From Phytoseiulus persimilis (Eukaryota; Arthropoda; Arachnida; Mesostigmata; Phytoseiidae), in assembly GCA_037576195.1 (NCBI GenBank), contig CM075103.1:19034001-19098000 (forward strand): a stretch of 64,000 nt of DNA. The letters run 5' to 3'. The notes under the pieces were generated by a model, which saw only the letters and a list, made by a program, of their open reading frames with translations, did no database searches and was not told where the DNA came from. Below, in pieces: positions 35,441 through 49,228 of the stretch (the stretch's first letter is position 1; each line of letters begins with the position of its first letter). Both the position numbers and the translations under genes were made by a program.

Positions 35441-37810
35441 TGATATGCAATGTAGGCATGCGAACCGCGGCGAACGTTTCCAACCGCAGAAAGCTGGCGG
35501 AACGTCGTCTGGAGAAGCTCCAGCGTTCCCAAGGATTGAGAGGTGCGAGACGGTGACCGATCTCTGCTCTGTTTTGTTTCCCGTCGCTTGGCTTGGTTCC
35601 GCTGTCCTTCCATCGGCCACCACAGTTCCTCCGGCGGGTATCTTCGGTGTTCAAGAATTAAGCACGAAACTTCAAAAGCACTCCCTGTAGCTGACTCCGC
35701 CGCTTTCGGCTGAGCCTTGGGAGAGCCGTCGTGGAAGAGGCCAAACATTTAAGTAACCCATCAGCCCTGTGCGATGGATAATCCTCGACGCAAAGCAAAA
35801 CAAAATCAATCATGCTAACGAAAATCTTTCCCAGAAATTGGCCTTCCTTCGAACCGAGTTAACCAGTCTCCACCGACCGAGCGCTGCTTGTCAGCCTTTA
35901 TGACCGGCTGCCGGTTTTGACCGACTGGCGGAGTTGATAGTTGCTGACAACTCACGATGTCGTGTACGAGACGTGTAAGATCCGGAGGAACGAGAAGAAG
36001 AACTGCGTCCCCTTCATCAGTCGAACAACTCAGGAGCCCTCGCAGCTCGTTCCGTTGCCGGAGGTCAGGAATGGAATCGTGAGAATGCGACCCTCACTGG
36101 TATCGGTCATGGCGGTCAACCACAGGAGATTTGCTCCGGAGAGCTCCGCACCCTGCGTTCGGCCTCCGTCTCGCTCTTCGTCTGTTGGTCTCCTCTGAGA
36201 GTTATTTCCCAGAAACGGGGGGAAAAGGGAGGGCGAAGCTCGACCAAGGGATCCGCTTCGGATGCCACCCGTTTTCGTTCCAACAGTTCAACGGACCGGC
36301 TCACGATCGAGTTCGGTGGAGTTGTCTCTTGTCGTGCTCGAAAAATTATGTAACTCTCAGTCGGGCGTTTTAGAGTCGTCTCATTTTGGGTGATCTCGAT
36401 GCGATCGTCAAATCAATGAACTGGGGGAGAAGAGCTTCCGGGAGCTCGAGAAACAATCATGGTCCTGTGTCAAGGACGATTCGACTGAGGCCGAGTGACC
36501 TGGAGTGTCGTCTCGTGAGCTCCACGATTCTAGATCGTGAATAATCATCGCTGTCAACTCGATCGAGAGATTTTCCTCCGATTCCGTTGGCGACCCCCGA
36601 CCCCCGAACCACATTCCTCACTCTGGATCGATCCTTCCTTCGAGTTCGTGTTCTCTTATGCTGTCGAAAGCCTCCAGCTCGTTTCCGAGCAGTGCGACTC
36701 AGGATCTCCGCGCCAGGGACTTTTATCGGACTTTCACAACATCAGAGCGTCATCTAAACTTCAATCCTAGTTCCCGCATTTATTCGGTGCACTGAACCTG
36801 TCGCTCACGTAACATTCCTTTCATCGATCTCAGCCAGAGCACGGATTCCCTGAGCGATGCAGGGTTCTTATACACGAAGTGAGATTTGCGCGGACCCGTC
36901 CTCACGAAGACTCTGTTGTAGAAGTATCGGCGAAGGATGCGGTGTCGTTCACTTGTTCTGAGACTCTGGTGGGTCACTAAACAGTTCCATGATCAGGTGA
37001 CATACCAGGCAGCTCCTCATTCGCTCGAATTTGTTATTTTTCTTTCGATTCGCGGCAAAAAGCGTAGCGCGAACGCCTCTCACGTATGCGCATCAGTCGG
37101 AAGCATTGTATCTTCGTGTTTGCCTGACGAGTGGCTTCTGTTTCGTTCATCCCCAATTCGAAAATTTATCGTCTTCGTCCTGTATCGACTTCAATCCATT
37201 TATTCAGAAGTCCATCCAGTTAGCGACGGTCTTCCTATCAGCATCGATCGATCACGTAATTTCTTGTAGACAGCAGCGTTCTGCGACCTGAACACGATGT
37301 TTCAGTCCCCTTTTCTACTCATCTCTGTCGGGTCCGATTCCTCGACACTGATTTTTCACGCACGCGTCCTGCACGTGATAATCCATGTTGGGAATCGCAC
37401 CAGTGTTTGCACTCGGGCTCCGGGATTTTTCATCAAACCCAGCGGAAGAACAGCCAGAATCATCAATCACGCACGCGATCGACCGCACTGCCAGCCTCCC
37501 GTGACGAATCCATTGTGTTTGCGTTGAGCCAGAGTGCTAATCAAGACTTTGTTACTCTCTCGAGAGAATTCACGAGAATTTCAAACGCGAATCATCACTG
37601 TTCGCGGCTCTGCGTCCAGCGGTTCGCACAGAACCCGACCACATGCTCGGAGAGGGAACCTTGGAGAGGCTGGAGGCGCCCACTGCCTAACGCAGAAGTG
37701 TTTCGTATTTCGGAGTGAACGGTTGCTGTGAGTCCCGCCGCCGCGCACTCGCCGGCATGGTGTGTTTTCGAGCGGATTTCGAAGGATAGCCCAGAGGATA
37801 CAGTGATTCA
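35441..37810. other. No supported gene
   Basis: A minus-strand 65-codon frame at 36780-36977 (FVRTGPRKSHFVYKNPASL) and a plus-strand 77-codon frame at 36537-36770 are protein-like but lack splice or family support. The RYK promoter should lie just upstream of 37811; no TATA box or clear initiator was identified. Confidence 0.3.
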
Positions 37811-37961
37811 ATGAGGATCCATGACAGTTTGCCGTCCGTCGCAATGACGAATCGTTTCGCCGCGCTCCTGCTTCTGACGGGGTTTTTGACAGCGGCTGCC
37901 CCGATCAACAAACCGCAATTCAACCTGTTCCTCAACCACGAGCAGAGCCGGACCTTTCTCG
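37811..37961 (+). CDS. drl: RYK/derailed exon 1 (signal peptide and start of WIF domain)
   Basis: Starts at ATG 37811, with a second in-frame ATG at 37844. Encodes a signal peptide with hydrophobic core FAALLLLTGFLTAAA and then KPQFNLFLNHEQSRTFL, ending at CTCG|GTGAGT in phase 1. The next RYK exon at 54942 begins in the complementary phase and continues GLSIELFYVKEG. Joined, FLNHEQSRTFLGLSIELFYV matches the RYK pattern LSEDEVRRLIGLDAELYYV, including length. This assigns the exon to RYK despite a 17-kb intron. No frameshift occurs. Which ATG is used is open; the first gives an unusually polar n-region. Confidence 0.85.
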
Positions 37962-40534
37962 GTGAGTCGCTGACACGCGAAACGAAGAGTTCGGAAATTC
38001 CTGGAGAGTCCTAAACATTCGAAGTTCAGGAGAAGATAGGAAGATATCGCCCGAGATACCGATGCAGCGCAAGGAAAACTAGCTGCCAGCTGTGGAAGGA
38101 TAACGAATGAAGTACACTCCTGTATCTCTGAAACTTCTCGGCGCCCGATCAGCTGCCAGAAGGGGGGAGTTGATTCGTGTTTGATTTTTGATCGATCGGT
38201 GGTCACCCACCCGTGTATGTTACGTTTCATTGGGAAGATGATTCGATATTGAATCGGCGGACGTTTAATGACGGTAACGGTAACAACAATGGGGCCTAGA
38301 TGAAGCATGTTGATTCGAGCAAATCGAGATAAATCTCTTGTCGAGCGTCACTATTGATCCGGATTCATGGATGCGTTTGATGAGCATAGGGCTGCTTGGT
38401 CGTTTGGTTAAGAAGCGATGGTTGGCTCAATGAGCATCATGAGTCCCGGAGATTTTTGGGACTCTGAAAAAACACACGACGCTCCTGGAAGTAGTGTCTA
38501 GCAACAGGTTTCAGTCCGGCGGATCTCGGGGTTGCTTCGAGTAGCAACGTAGTCGAACAAGCATCATCCGCCGAGAGCATCTCTGATGCGACAAGTCACT
38601 GCGGAACCCATTTGCGGAGAAGACGATCTGGAAGAATTGCACGTGCGTCGTCCGCATCGATTGACCTGTGCGCATGTCAGTCGGTGTTGAAGCGGCGACG
38701 GTCACACCCGGGAACTTCAAATCTTCGAAACCCGGGACCGTTGTCCGCCGAGAGCTTTCCAGCGGATTGACAAAAAATACACTTTCATCCACACTTGGGG
38801 TCCGGCGAACGGAGGAGAGCTGACTGCTGTTTCGCGCGGTATCACTCTGGATCAGAGAAGAGAAAAAAACGAGCGGGGCTTCAAGAATCACCTGCTTTCT
38901 TCGATTGAAGCTCCTGAGAAGTCATGCACCGGACAAAAGACAATCTCTCCGAACTGCGAGCTCCGCTGGGCGTCTGTCTCGAGCAGCGCAGCCGATCGCG
39001 GCGGAACCGAAACTGCAGTTCATCGATTGTAGCCCGCAAAGTTCTTCGAGCAAGCTTCCTCTCCGCTCGAAGCAACTCGGGGAGGATCGCGCTTGGGGTA
39101 TGTTTCGAAACCGGGTTTCATGGAACAAAGCGCGGGCCACCCCGGGAATGCAGCAGCGCTAAGAATGAGCTCAAGAAGCTGTTGCTGTTTGGAGCGACGC
39201 GATTCCGTCCGGAATCCAGCGAAGGACACATTGCCATAGACGCGAGCTCACGGAGTTTCCGCGGTCCGCGAAATCACTAGATCCGCACCATTTTCACGCG
39301 TGCTATCTTTGTCCGCTCCGAGCCGTGCCACTACTACTCAGCCCGAACAATCCGTGGGTGAAGTGTGCACTCCATACTGAAACCCACACGAAGACCAGAT
39401 GCGTGCGCAGAGAAAAACGTGCCGAAAAACCGAATGAACCTAAAACACTAACATGGCTTTGCTCGGATTCGGTCATGAGTACGTTCAGCGTGTGGGCGCA
39501 CGAGAGTTCATGCAGGAGACATACTCCGGCCGGCATACTGTCCCTGGGCATATAGGGCCCATGTTCTGCTTGTCGGTGGTTGCCTTTTTGAAGCTCGACA
39601 AACGACAATCTCCCTTCAAACCCCTTCTCGCCACGAGTGGCATCAAAGGAAAAATGAAGGAATTAGGAACCAAAGGATAAATAAGAAGGTAAGCACCTGG
39701 CCCACAAGATGCAGGCGGTTGAGAGCGGCGGCTTATTTGAGGAGCTGTTACGATTCGCGAAAGAAGATCAGTTGCTCGAAAATTTACGAGAAAATCCTCA
39801 GAGACCGTTGACATGTTGTCTTTGTATAGCGAGCGGAATTCTCGACTGAGAAGTCAGAATTGGCGGATAGCGTGAACGCTCGGAGACCAACCGCAGGCGC
39901 GGACCGCCACACTTTCGCTGCCGGTGGCACTTCACGGAATCGATGACGAACGCCTGCGACAACGACATCGATGAGAAACACTGTTGTTCGGATGAAACGT
40001 TCCGTTTCGGTTGAATCGCTGGGAGCTGTTACGGTTTGCACGATTTTCACGCAAACGACTCTACGAACGACTACGTTCCTTACGTCGTGAACCGAAAGTC
40101 TTTACTGCTGACGGCGACGTGGGTGGTTATTTCGGTAGCATGAAAACTCGTGAATGGGACCAAGGACCAAAAACGCTAATTTCCCTCGACGGTCTCGTGT
40201 GACACGTGAAGCCAGGCCCTCCCTCTCAGCCGAAACCAAACTTCCAGCCGGTCTTGGATCGGAAATCCAACGGGACGGGCGGGAATGAATCGGGGCGCGC
40301 GTGGTTTCGGGCAATTAAAACCTCCGATAAATCGAGGGGACGCCTCCTCACGACGATCCACCGATTCCGAAACGTTGGAGCTGAGCTTCCGAAAATATTG
40401 AAGGGTTTAAGCTGGCTGCCACCTGCTCGAACGCCTCCTCGCCCGCCCATAGCCTAGCTGGATGCCTATTTATCGCGAGTCTTCAACGAGAACGGGGGTT
40501 TCGCTGGCGTTCCTAAACGTTTTTCTGTCTGTCT

Positions 40535-40738
40535 GCAGCTCTCGCTTCGAATGCCTAAACAAACAAAATCGTTCCCCTACCGAGAAAATTGTGAGAAGCG
40601 TGGAGGCTCTCCGAATAGCCAGCCGGTCGTCTCGTCTCGCTTGTCAGTCTGCGCCTCGTTACAGCTCCGCGATCTCCACAATCGATGATCCCCGAGCGTC
40701 CAGGCTTGATGACTTTACGGAGCCCCGGATTGAATGAG
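40535..40738 (+). CDS. Candidate terminal exon, unknown
   Basis: TTTTTCTGTCTGTCTGCAG is followed by about 67 codons to TGA at 40736-40738. The peptide contains NRSPTEKIVRSVEALRIASR, a helical basic stretch, then IDDPRASRLDDFTEPRIE. No Met start, so it is a spliced exon if real. No family recognised. It lies within RYK intron 1 on the same strand, so it could also be an alternative RYK-intron exon. Confidence 0.33.
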
Positions 40739-40904
40739 AGTTTTCATTGGAAAAATCGGATCTGGGGACTCGTTCGTTTCCACTCTCGAAACGATCTTCA
40801 AGACGCGTAAATTCCTAGGCCGCTACAAACACGTTCCGTTGACATGCAAGCACAACAAACGCCTTATTCTCGTCCGTCACAATGATCTCTGGGCTCTTCC
40901 GGCT

Positions 40905-40990
40905 GATTTCGGAATCGAAAATCTGAATCACGAATCCGAAAACCTGAATTGCGAATTTCGAAAATCTGAATTTCGAATTTCGAAAACTCG
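40905..40990. repeat. Short imperfect tandem repeat AATCTGAATTTCGAA
   Basis: Repeated GAAAATCTGAATC/TTCGAAT units of roughly 12 and 24 bases, about four copies. Confidence 0.6.
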
Positions 40991-41647
40991 TCCCTCGGGC
41001 TTCCTGTGATCTCGCGGAGTTCGAATGGAAGAGCAACTGGATCGTTCCGGGGAAAGCTGCTCGAAACTCCCTGCTCTCTTTCGTGTCTTCACTCCTGAGC
41101 TTCCTCTCTGCTGCGTTTCCGTCCAGCGCTGAGTTTGAGCTCCGTAGTTGAATCTGACGTTGAAATTCCTGTTCCGGAGCTCTCCGGGAGGTCAGGTCGT
41201 TCTGAGTTGACCCGAGAATTCTTTCATTAGCGGGCACGTAAACTATGAGCCAGAGAATGAGGAAGAAATCCACCAAAGAAGAGAAGAAAAAAGTTCTCAC
41301 CACCACGAGCTGCCAGCGCCGACCCGAGACGCAGCGCCGCCAGTCAGACGTCGTGGAGCCTCAGCCCCTATGCGTCCAGGGCTGAAGTTTATCTCTGAAA
41401 GTTCGAAGAAGCCTCTCTCGACTTCGGGTCCAGCCCCACGCATGGCAGCTGATAAATGTGCCGAGATCCATGCGTTGATGAACGGCGAGAGACAGCAAAA
41501 ACTATCGCTTTAAAAGTGAAGGTCTACGTCGACGATGAACTTGCGTTCACCCAACTGGCGATCTTTTCTGATATTGAAAAGGTCCATCGAGTTTCACGTC
41601 CGTTCTGTGTGGTTTGACGTAAAAAATTGCGTAGGTCGTTCGACCTT

Positions 41648-41668
41648 TCCCCCCCCCCCCCCCCCCCT
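41648..41668. repeat. Poly-C tract
   Basis: About 20 consecutive C between TTTC and TCCGTCG. Confidence 0.85.
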
Positions 41669-43136
41669 CCGTCGAATCAGATTGTCCCTCCCACGAGTTT
41701 CATCCTTGACTGTCTCGAAGTTTTCGGAGTCGGCGCCGGAACCCCGTGTTTGTGAAAAAAATGCGCCGCTAGCGAACTCGGATCAGAATTCTCGGGAACC
41801 AAGCGGAGAGCTCGGCGAACGATGTGAGGAATGCGATCCACGTTTGACCGTGATCATTTTCTCGCGCCTGAATCTCCCGACTCTTTCCCCCAGTTTATGT
41901 CGATTCACTTGATTTTGGTGCTAAACGTGGTGAGTCCAATGCGTTTGGAATGCGTTCCATGCAGCGAAAAAACAGCCGGTCGGTCGACCTGCACGGAGTC
42001 AGTCAGTGCATCAGTTAGACGATTTACGAGCTTCTGATAAGTGGCAGCATCTGCTGACGAAACTCGTAAAACTCGTCACGGAACCTGAGAGAAGTAATAT
42101 ATCTACAGCGTTATCGAGGGAGCGAGGATGACAGACTTTGGTCAGAACCACCTCCACGAGATAGAAGGAGCCAGGAGCAGAAGAAGCTTATTCCAATTTC
42201 TCGCCACTTCTCTCCGGATTCTCGGATCTCATCTCTTCTACTGCGCGATCCTCCATCGATCCCCACCCAGTTATGCGGGCAATGCGAGTTTCATTCCTCA
42301 CGAATGAGAACATCGAGCTCATAGCATCGAAGAACTTGAGCTCATCAAATATCGCTGCTGTGGTTGTCAGACATCGCGGTCGTTGTCTTCGGGATCTTCT
42401 TCCTCCCCCACGGGCCTCATGACAGTTTTGACAGGACGCTGTCAGTGAGCTAAGATCTGCTAATCTGAAGCCTAGCGGCGTTCAGCATGCCATGGCAGCG
42501 GCAACGATGACGATAACGACGACGACGGCGAAATCGCTGTTGACGCCTTGGAAGTCGGAGTCTCGTTCAGCCGAGGCGATACTGTCCGTCAGCTGCGGTG
42601 AGTCGAGTTGCACTCGAAACGGCCACCCGATCCCAGCATCGGAGCTTCTCAATCTTCGTTCGAGTGTTCCGATGAAGGCGACCTATTGCCGCAAACTCCT
42701 CTCCATCTGTTTGCCAATCCTCTTCTGTAACGATACCGGGTCTCATCATCGATACCTCATCTCGCGATCCCAGTCGGAACGATGTCTCACTCCGTGGAAA
42801 TATCATTGGCTGTGATGATGAGAGGTTTGAAGAACGATCCAAAATTGGAAGACTGGGATTGTTGAACTTTTCCCAGGTCCTCTTACCGAGTTAAGCCTGG
42901 GCGCGAGTATGAGCGTGGGTGGGCCAGCCTTCGACTCAAGAGCTGTTCCTCTGTTTGAAGCGGAAACGCAACAATTATAATCAATATCAATCTGTTGGGT
43001 AGAAACGATCATCGAATCTTGTGGGATGTGTGAGGTGGCGTTCTTTCGCACTGGCTTCGGCAAAACGAACGAAGACGGATCGCTGTCGTTGACCGACCGA
43101 CCGCTCGTTCATCGGGCTTGCTGCTTACCTGCTGTT

Positions 43137-43296
43137 CGGCTCTGAGAGGATCTGATTCGAAGTGTAAAGAAAAATTTCTATTTTCTGAAACCGAAAAGTC
43201 GACCAACCGACCGAAGGAAGAATCCGCAGTCCACAAAGACCCCCGCCAGGTTGGCGAAACGACAGCGATGTTCGACCGGCGATAATTCATTCGCAT
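43137..43296 (-). CDS. Candidate exon, unknown
   Basis: Minus-strand frame from an ATG at 43294 reads NIAVVSPTWRGSLWTADSSF, FSVSENRNFSLHFESDPL and ends RAEQQ at a CAG|GTAAGC donor. A second minus frame overlaps. No family. Confidence 0.22.
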
Positions 43297-43379
43297 CTCT
43301 CATTTTTACTCTCGCGATTCCGGAACCGACTATTTCCAGCAGGAATGGAAAATGATTCCCGCTTTGTTCGATCCCAACG

Positions 43380-43430
43380 TCCTTCAATCCATCCATCCGT
43401 GCGTGCGTCCGTCCGTCCCTCCCCTCGTTC
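43380..43430. repeat. CGTC/CATC simple repeat
   Basis: ATCCATCCATCCGTGCGTGCGTCCGTCCGTCC-type tetranucleotide array. Confidence 0.6.
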
Positions 43431-45076
43431 GCAGTCGAACTCAGTGAGCTCTGTTGTCGAATGGCAAGACTGAGACGAGTCGCCCACTTGATCAGCATGA
43501 CGTCCGAGCCGGGCGTTGTGGCTCACCACGACCGAGACGACTGCTGTGTAAATAGTGAAGCCGAGAACATTAATTTCTCTTAACTTTGGCGTGGTTTCTC
43601 TTCTCTCCTCTCTCGCTGAAGACTGTTCTCAGCTCTCGTTACTCTTGACAGTCTTCCCTGAAATAAACCGCATTCGTCAGTGTTCAGTTGGTCTGAGAGT
43701 GAGAAGGGAATAAAGAAGTGAGGAGCTCAGTCCCGACGATTGAAACGATCGAGCATTATTTCTACCCGCTGACCACTCTCCATGCTGAAAGCGCGTATCT
43801 TCTACGGGGGGCCTTTCTTATTTTCCCTGCGGCCGAGTGAGACCTCCATTCCATACTGGTCGTACACATGTTGGCGAACAGTTGGATGAGGAGCAAGGCT
43901 ATCAGCTCAACACTAGTGCCGGACGAGAGGAGAAATCGCGCGGAAGGGTGCGAGAGAGAACGACCAGGCACGCGTGTAAGTGAGTGGACCTAAGCGATGG
44001 AGAGCGATAAAATGTGCTCACTTGTGAATAATATTTATGCCTAGGCGGGAAGAAAAAATAAGCTAGCGCCTAATAAATTTCCTCATGTTTCGCGTTCTCT
44101 CGACCAGCTGCTGCAGCCACTGTAACGCTCTGAGCCGGAATCTGTTTTGGAGGAAACACCAGAGTATCACAGCCGCACCAGAACGGCGATAGAGCCTCTG
44201 GAACGAACCCGACGAAGCCTTCAAATACTCAGACAAACATCGACAGAGCCGATTCCCACACAATGAAGGCAGGCAGTCTTTCCGAGTCGGTCGGCTATCG
44301 CATAATTTCGCCGACGTCGCAAATGTCTCGCATCCTATGAGACACTCGGAGAGATCTCCCGGGGCTGTTCGAGTTTCAGTCGAAAGGGTTTGACGCGTTC
44401 TTTAGAGGAGACGTGACGAAATCATTGCCGAGACGCTCCTTGAGTAAACGCGGCGGATGCATTCAGAGTAACGCACATGCACGGCGCAATATCGGTACCT
44501 TTAGCGGTCCGTGTGTACCGAAAACGCCGAATCTTGTTAGCCGTACCGACACGAGCGCGGAGGACTCGAGATGCCTGATTCCGGACTCCGGGAAACCCGA
44601 ACCCGGGCGCCTTCCCTTCGTCTCTGAGTCGGCCTGATTCGGTCGGAGCTGGCTGCGGTGGCTAATGGTTGTTGGTTCTCATCTCCACCGAGAGAGTTTC
44701 TCGCGCGGTGGCTAACTATGAAACATCTCTCTGGTAAAAGCGGCAAGAAGCGCTGCGATCTAGCGCAGACCCACGGAATGTTTTGAACGCTCAAAATTCA
44801 ATTATCCCCATCCACCCACTGGGGCCGGGAAGCCCGGAGTGGCGACCGTGGTAGCCAGCCGGGTCGACCGACCAGGTACTTCCTCGGCGGGAAGTTGCTC
44901 CGAAGTTGACTGTGGAACACGAATCTATTACGATCCCCGCGAACTCGCTCACAAACGGAATACAATAGCGTCCGAAACCCAAAATTAGATTCGCGTCCGC
45001 CTTTATTCTCCCCACTCTCCGAAAAGTCCACGGAACGTTTGTGCGACGTGTCAGTACGGCCGTACACACGTAATGT

Positions 45077-45812
45077 ATGCATTCAACACGGAAGTCGAAG
45101 AGTGAATTGGTGCGAGCTGATAAGAAAGGGAACGAAGTTGGACCATCTGCTCTGAAGCTTCTGTAAGTGCAGCTGCCCCCCTCAGAAGGCCTTGACACTC
45201 CGCGGAGTGTACCATATGCATTGCGAATCGTACTTGCGCAACAAAATGTGCGACGCGCGCGCTTCACAGGGAGCATTCATAGTGGCAGAACAGATCGAAA
45301 ACTGAGAGAGCCGTGATCTATGCACAAGTGTTACGACGGCAAATCCGCCGAGCCGACCAGGGTTCCCTTGGAATCCCCGACAGAGTTTCAAAAACTGAAA
45401 GTGGAAAAATGCTCGAAAGTGATGACTGTCCGGAAGGCATCTGAGGTCGATCACAAGTCGTCGGACGTGCCGCCAGTGAGGAGCTGGTTCCGTCTCTCAA
45501 ATGAGCTGCTCGTTCGACAATGTCGTCAAACAGCTCGAGTTCTTCAGCCTAGGGCAGAGTTGATAGCCCACTGGGACCGCAATGAAAAATAGCCGACTCG
45601 AGCACTCTGAGCAGCCCATTTTGAAGGAAGGCAAACTTTGGACCATTTGCGCCTCGTATTCCCTCAAGGAGCTCAACACTACCGGCACAAGTTGTGACTT
45701 GGAAGCGAGAATGGAGCGTTTTTCCGCATTCGGGCTCAACCGTTCCCTCCCTCGCGCGTCGTGTGAGGTTTCGATGCCAGAGCCAGTTATCACCAAACCA
45801 GATCTGACTTGA
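45077..45812 (+). CDS. Candidate gene nested in RYK intron, unknown
   Basis: An ATG at 45077 opens MHSTRKSKSELVRADKKG and runs 28 codons to CTTCT|GTAAGT. Downstream plus frames (45320-45592 and 45582-45812) are protein-like (LKEGKLWTICASYSLKELN). However, a minus-strand 150-codon frame overlaps the same DNA and is equally convincing. No family recognised. Confidence 0.22.
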
Positions 45813-47224
45813 GCGGCTGGTCCTGCTCTTCGCAAAACTCAAAGACAGGACTAATGTTGCACGGTAGAGCGATTTGGCTGAACGATGGTCAAACAGACCC
45901 TCTAAGGGAAACCAGCCAGACACCCTGTCGAGCCCGCGCACAGGGGTTCGGGATCTGGGATCTGTGACTAGGAGCCGACGTGGAGCGGGCATCGCATACA
46001 AATCAGAGCTTTCGTTCCTTGGACAGATTCCGCTGCTCTTCCATGGGTATGAAACGAGAACGTTCCGATGCGTATTTTCAGCTCAAATGAGCAATGTTCC
46101 ACGCACTCCTCGCTGAGCGCCAGAAGATACACAAATTGACCGCGACAAAACGAAGGTCGTCGAACACCGAGCTCGGTCGCAGATTCACTTCGAAAATACA
46201 TTTCTCACATCGGTTGGATGTCACTTGGTCTTTCGGGGCGAAAAAGAAATCGACAATCTCCTGCTGGGATTCCGCATTTCGCACGGATGGATCTGAGATT
46301 AAAAAGTCGCGTTTTCAGCTCTGAACAATCAATTCCGATCACAGCTGCGGGTTGTATTTGAGTTCATGGGGCATTTAACGTTGTGACACAAATCCTATAG
46401 ATTCGTCAGTCGCCGCGAAATCGGTCGCACTTCAGCGACGGTGTGTTCGCCTCGACGAAACCCAGGTTCGGAACTACAGACCAGCTGAGGCGAGGAGATA
46501 TCTGACGATGTTTTCTTGAGATTCATCGGAATATCTATTTAGCCGACTACAGTGGATGTGTGTCAATTTTCAATCGCGTAAACGCTGGTTGACGGAGCGA
46601 GAGATTCGAGGAGAGAGTGGGTTCGTGTTTAATAATTGCGTCTAGCGTGGGAAAAGCTGCTGTCAGCAGATGTTTGTTTAAGTCACGAGAGGCCTTCCTC
46701 AGTTTGTTTCTGAGGAAGAACGTTCGGTTGGGCCTTCGGTGCGCGCCAGTCTGGATCGTTGGCCGATCCGCCGATCTTCAAATGACCGGCCTACCCGCGA
46801 ATCTTCCCGAGGAGTTCGTGGCGTTTGATGAAATCGTACGATGGGCGAGCGTGCGGATCGAACGACCCCGGAAAAACCGCGAGGAAAACGCTCCCAAGTA
46901 GCCGTATAATTCGAGTACGAGACAGAGAAATACACAGGGGAAAAGATCGATCGTGTCGAATAGGATGACAGCAAGCTGCACCGCCAACAACATCAACATG
47001 CTTGGGCCAATTGTTATTATTGTCATTATTGTGATGATTACCCGACTGTTTGTTGCCGCCGGCGAGAAGCGGGCTCGTCTACGATGGTCCTCCTCGTAGC
47101 CGTCGAGGCCGTGGGATCCCAAAATCCGATGATTGTCAGACCAATTGGGGGCCGCTACATTGGACCCTTGGCGACATTGATTCATGAACCATTCTGTGGA
47201 CAAATTTGAGTGAGGCTGGACACT

Positions 47225-47480
47225 AAAAGTGGCGGAGAAATGGATGGATCGATCGATCAATCAGGGTCATCGATCCATCCATCATTTATTGATTGACGGA
47301 TTTACTAGTTCATCGACGGTGCACTGATCGGAGGCTCATTGATTGATTGAAACACTCACCGGTCAATGATGGAATTCCGAAGTCATGTCATCGATATTCT
47401 TCTCAATCATCCATCGATTGATTCCAGTAGATGGATGGATCTGTTTTGTTGGCTGAGATGAGATCACAGGGAAGACATTG
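47225..47480. repeat. Low-complexity GATC/ATTGATTG region
   Basis: Many overlapping GATCGATC, CATCCATC and ATTGATTG words in about 250 bases, without a strict unit. Confidence 0.55.
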
Positions 47481-48414
47481 CACCGAACGATCAATGGACG
47501 GATTTTATCGCTGATAGAAAAATTGGAACCAGTTGAGGCGCGGTTCATATCGAAATGCAGATGGTGGAGAGCCGTCTCGATCGAGACGCGGCACCAAAAA
47601 TGTTGGAGTTGATGGGGAGACCGATGAAGACAGCATGGAGGAACTCCAGAAGATAAGGGAAATTGTGATAACACGCCGCTTATCTGCCTCCGAAGAGGAG
47701 TGTCGCTATCGATGTAATCGTTCGCGTCGACATTACGGCATTGATGGAACCCATTTTCGTTGAATGCGTTATCATGACGAATGTTCTCTGGAGGTAGATC
47801 GCACGTCGAGGAGCGAGAAATAATCTTGCATACTCAACGTTCGTTGATGTTCTCGATACCCGCAACGACATGATCTATCGGAAACGGACGAACGAACGGA
47901 CAGACTACCTCAATCAAAAGCCACCCTGGTATTTTCTCGCGATGAACACTTCTTCCAGAGAACTGTTGAGCAGGCGGAAATTCGCTGTGGATCGTCGAAT
48001 TGATGAACGCTCGGTAAAGTCGATTGTTCCGCCGTCCAGATCCGAGCGTTTCTCCTTCGGGCTTCTCTGTCGAGGGCTCATTATTCATTAGACCTCGATC
48101 AGGGTGTGTTTTGTGTGCTGCGCAGAATGCATAATGGGCTTCACGAGTGCTCAGAACATAACGACAATGTAAGAGTGAGCGAGAGTTTGGACAATCCCCT
48201 TGCATGAGTTCAACATCAACAACGCGAACGCCCGAAAGATCTGTAACAATTCTTCCGCCCGTTCACGGTGCGCAGATGGTCCACGCTACAGCCATTGGGA
48301 TAGCGGGAACCCCGACGACAGAGTTCGTGGAGTGAACTCACCAGCCAGCCTGCAATCTAATGGATGTCCGAAAATTCTCGTTTTGGATCTACGGTTGGAT
48401 TCCGCTCCAATCGA

Positions 48415-48575
48415 GATCGAAGCACGCCGTCGGAAACTTCCTCGAAATTTCCGTCGCTATCAGCTCGAAGGTCGAGGCGAATCCGTTCAGCGCGTTTCGC
48501 CGGAGGAGAAAACGTTTGTCGTCTCCGTCGACGATGACGGGCTCGTCTTCGACTTCAGCCTCGGCTGACTGAACG
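48415..48575 (-). CDS. Candidate coding frame, unknown
   Basis: Minus frame reads SAEAEVEDEPVIVDGDDKRF, LNGFASTFELIATEISRKF and FPTACFDLDWSGIQP before a stop. It looks coding, but the plus-strand ORF ending VDDDGLVFDFSLG covers the same bases and is similar in quality. Confidence 0.2.
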
Positions 48576-49228
48576 GATCTTTGGCTGGATCGCTGCTCCG
48601 TCCGTACGTTCGTATGTTAGCGCTAGCTGCTAACTCCTGACTGGCTCAGGTCGCCCCTTGGTGTTGATTCGATAACGAGGAGCGCGCGCGGCCATTTATT
48701 TGTACAGAAGAGAAATCGGCAACAACGACGGAGAAGAAGAGAACAGAAGAACGAGAAAACCAAGCAGAAGGCGAAAAACTGGTGCTGCGGCCCAGGCTCC
48801 TCCTCCTCTTCGTCGTCGTCGCCATAGCCGTAGCCGTCGTACCGGTCAGACTCGGTGTGGCTGGCGATACTTCTGCATCGTCTCCTCTCCGCTGCTGTTG
48901 CTGCGAACGGCTGTGAGAAATGGATGCGGGGCTGACTGGCTGCTATCTTCTTCTCTCTGTTCGTCGGGTTGTACGTCTGTCAGTCCGTGCGTTTAACGAA
49001 AACGAGCTAGGGGCCCATGAACTGTGCTTGTCGTCTACCGTAGAAACAGAATAACCACAGGACGCTCTTTCACCTGCTCGCGGACGGACGTACAGATGTG
49101 GACACGGTTAAAGAGCTGTGTTTGCAAATAAACAGGACGAGCGATCACGCGCACGCGGGACCGAAAAGACTATCGACCTACGGAAAACCTTCACTCTCTT
49201 CGTGGAACATCTCTCGGTCAAATTTTAG

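Noticed and set aside
37808-38308. 166-codon minus ORF over RYK exon 1
   Set aside because: Antisense shadow of the signal-peptide exon and intron start.
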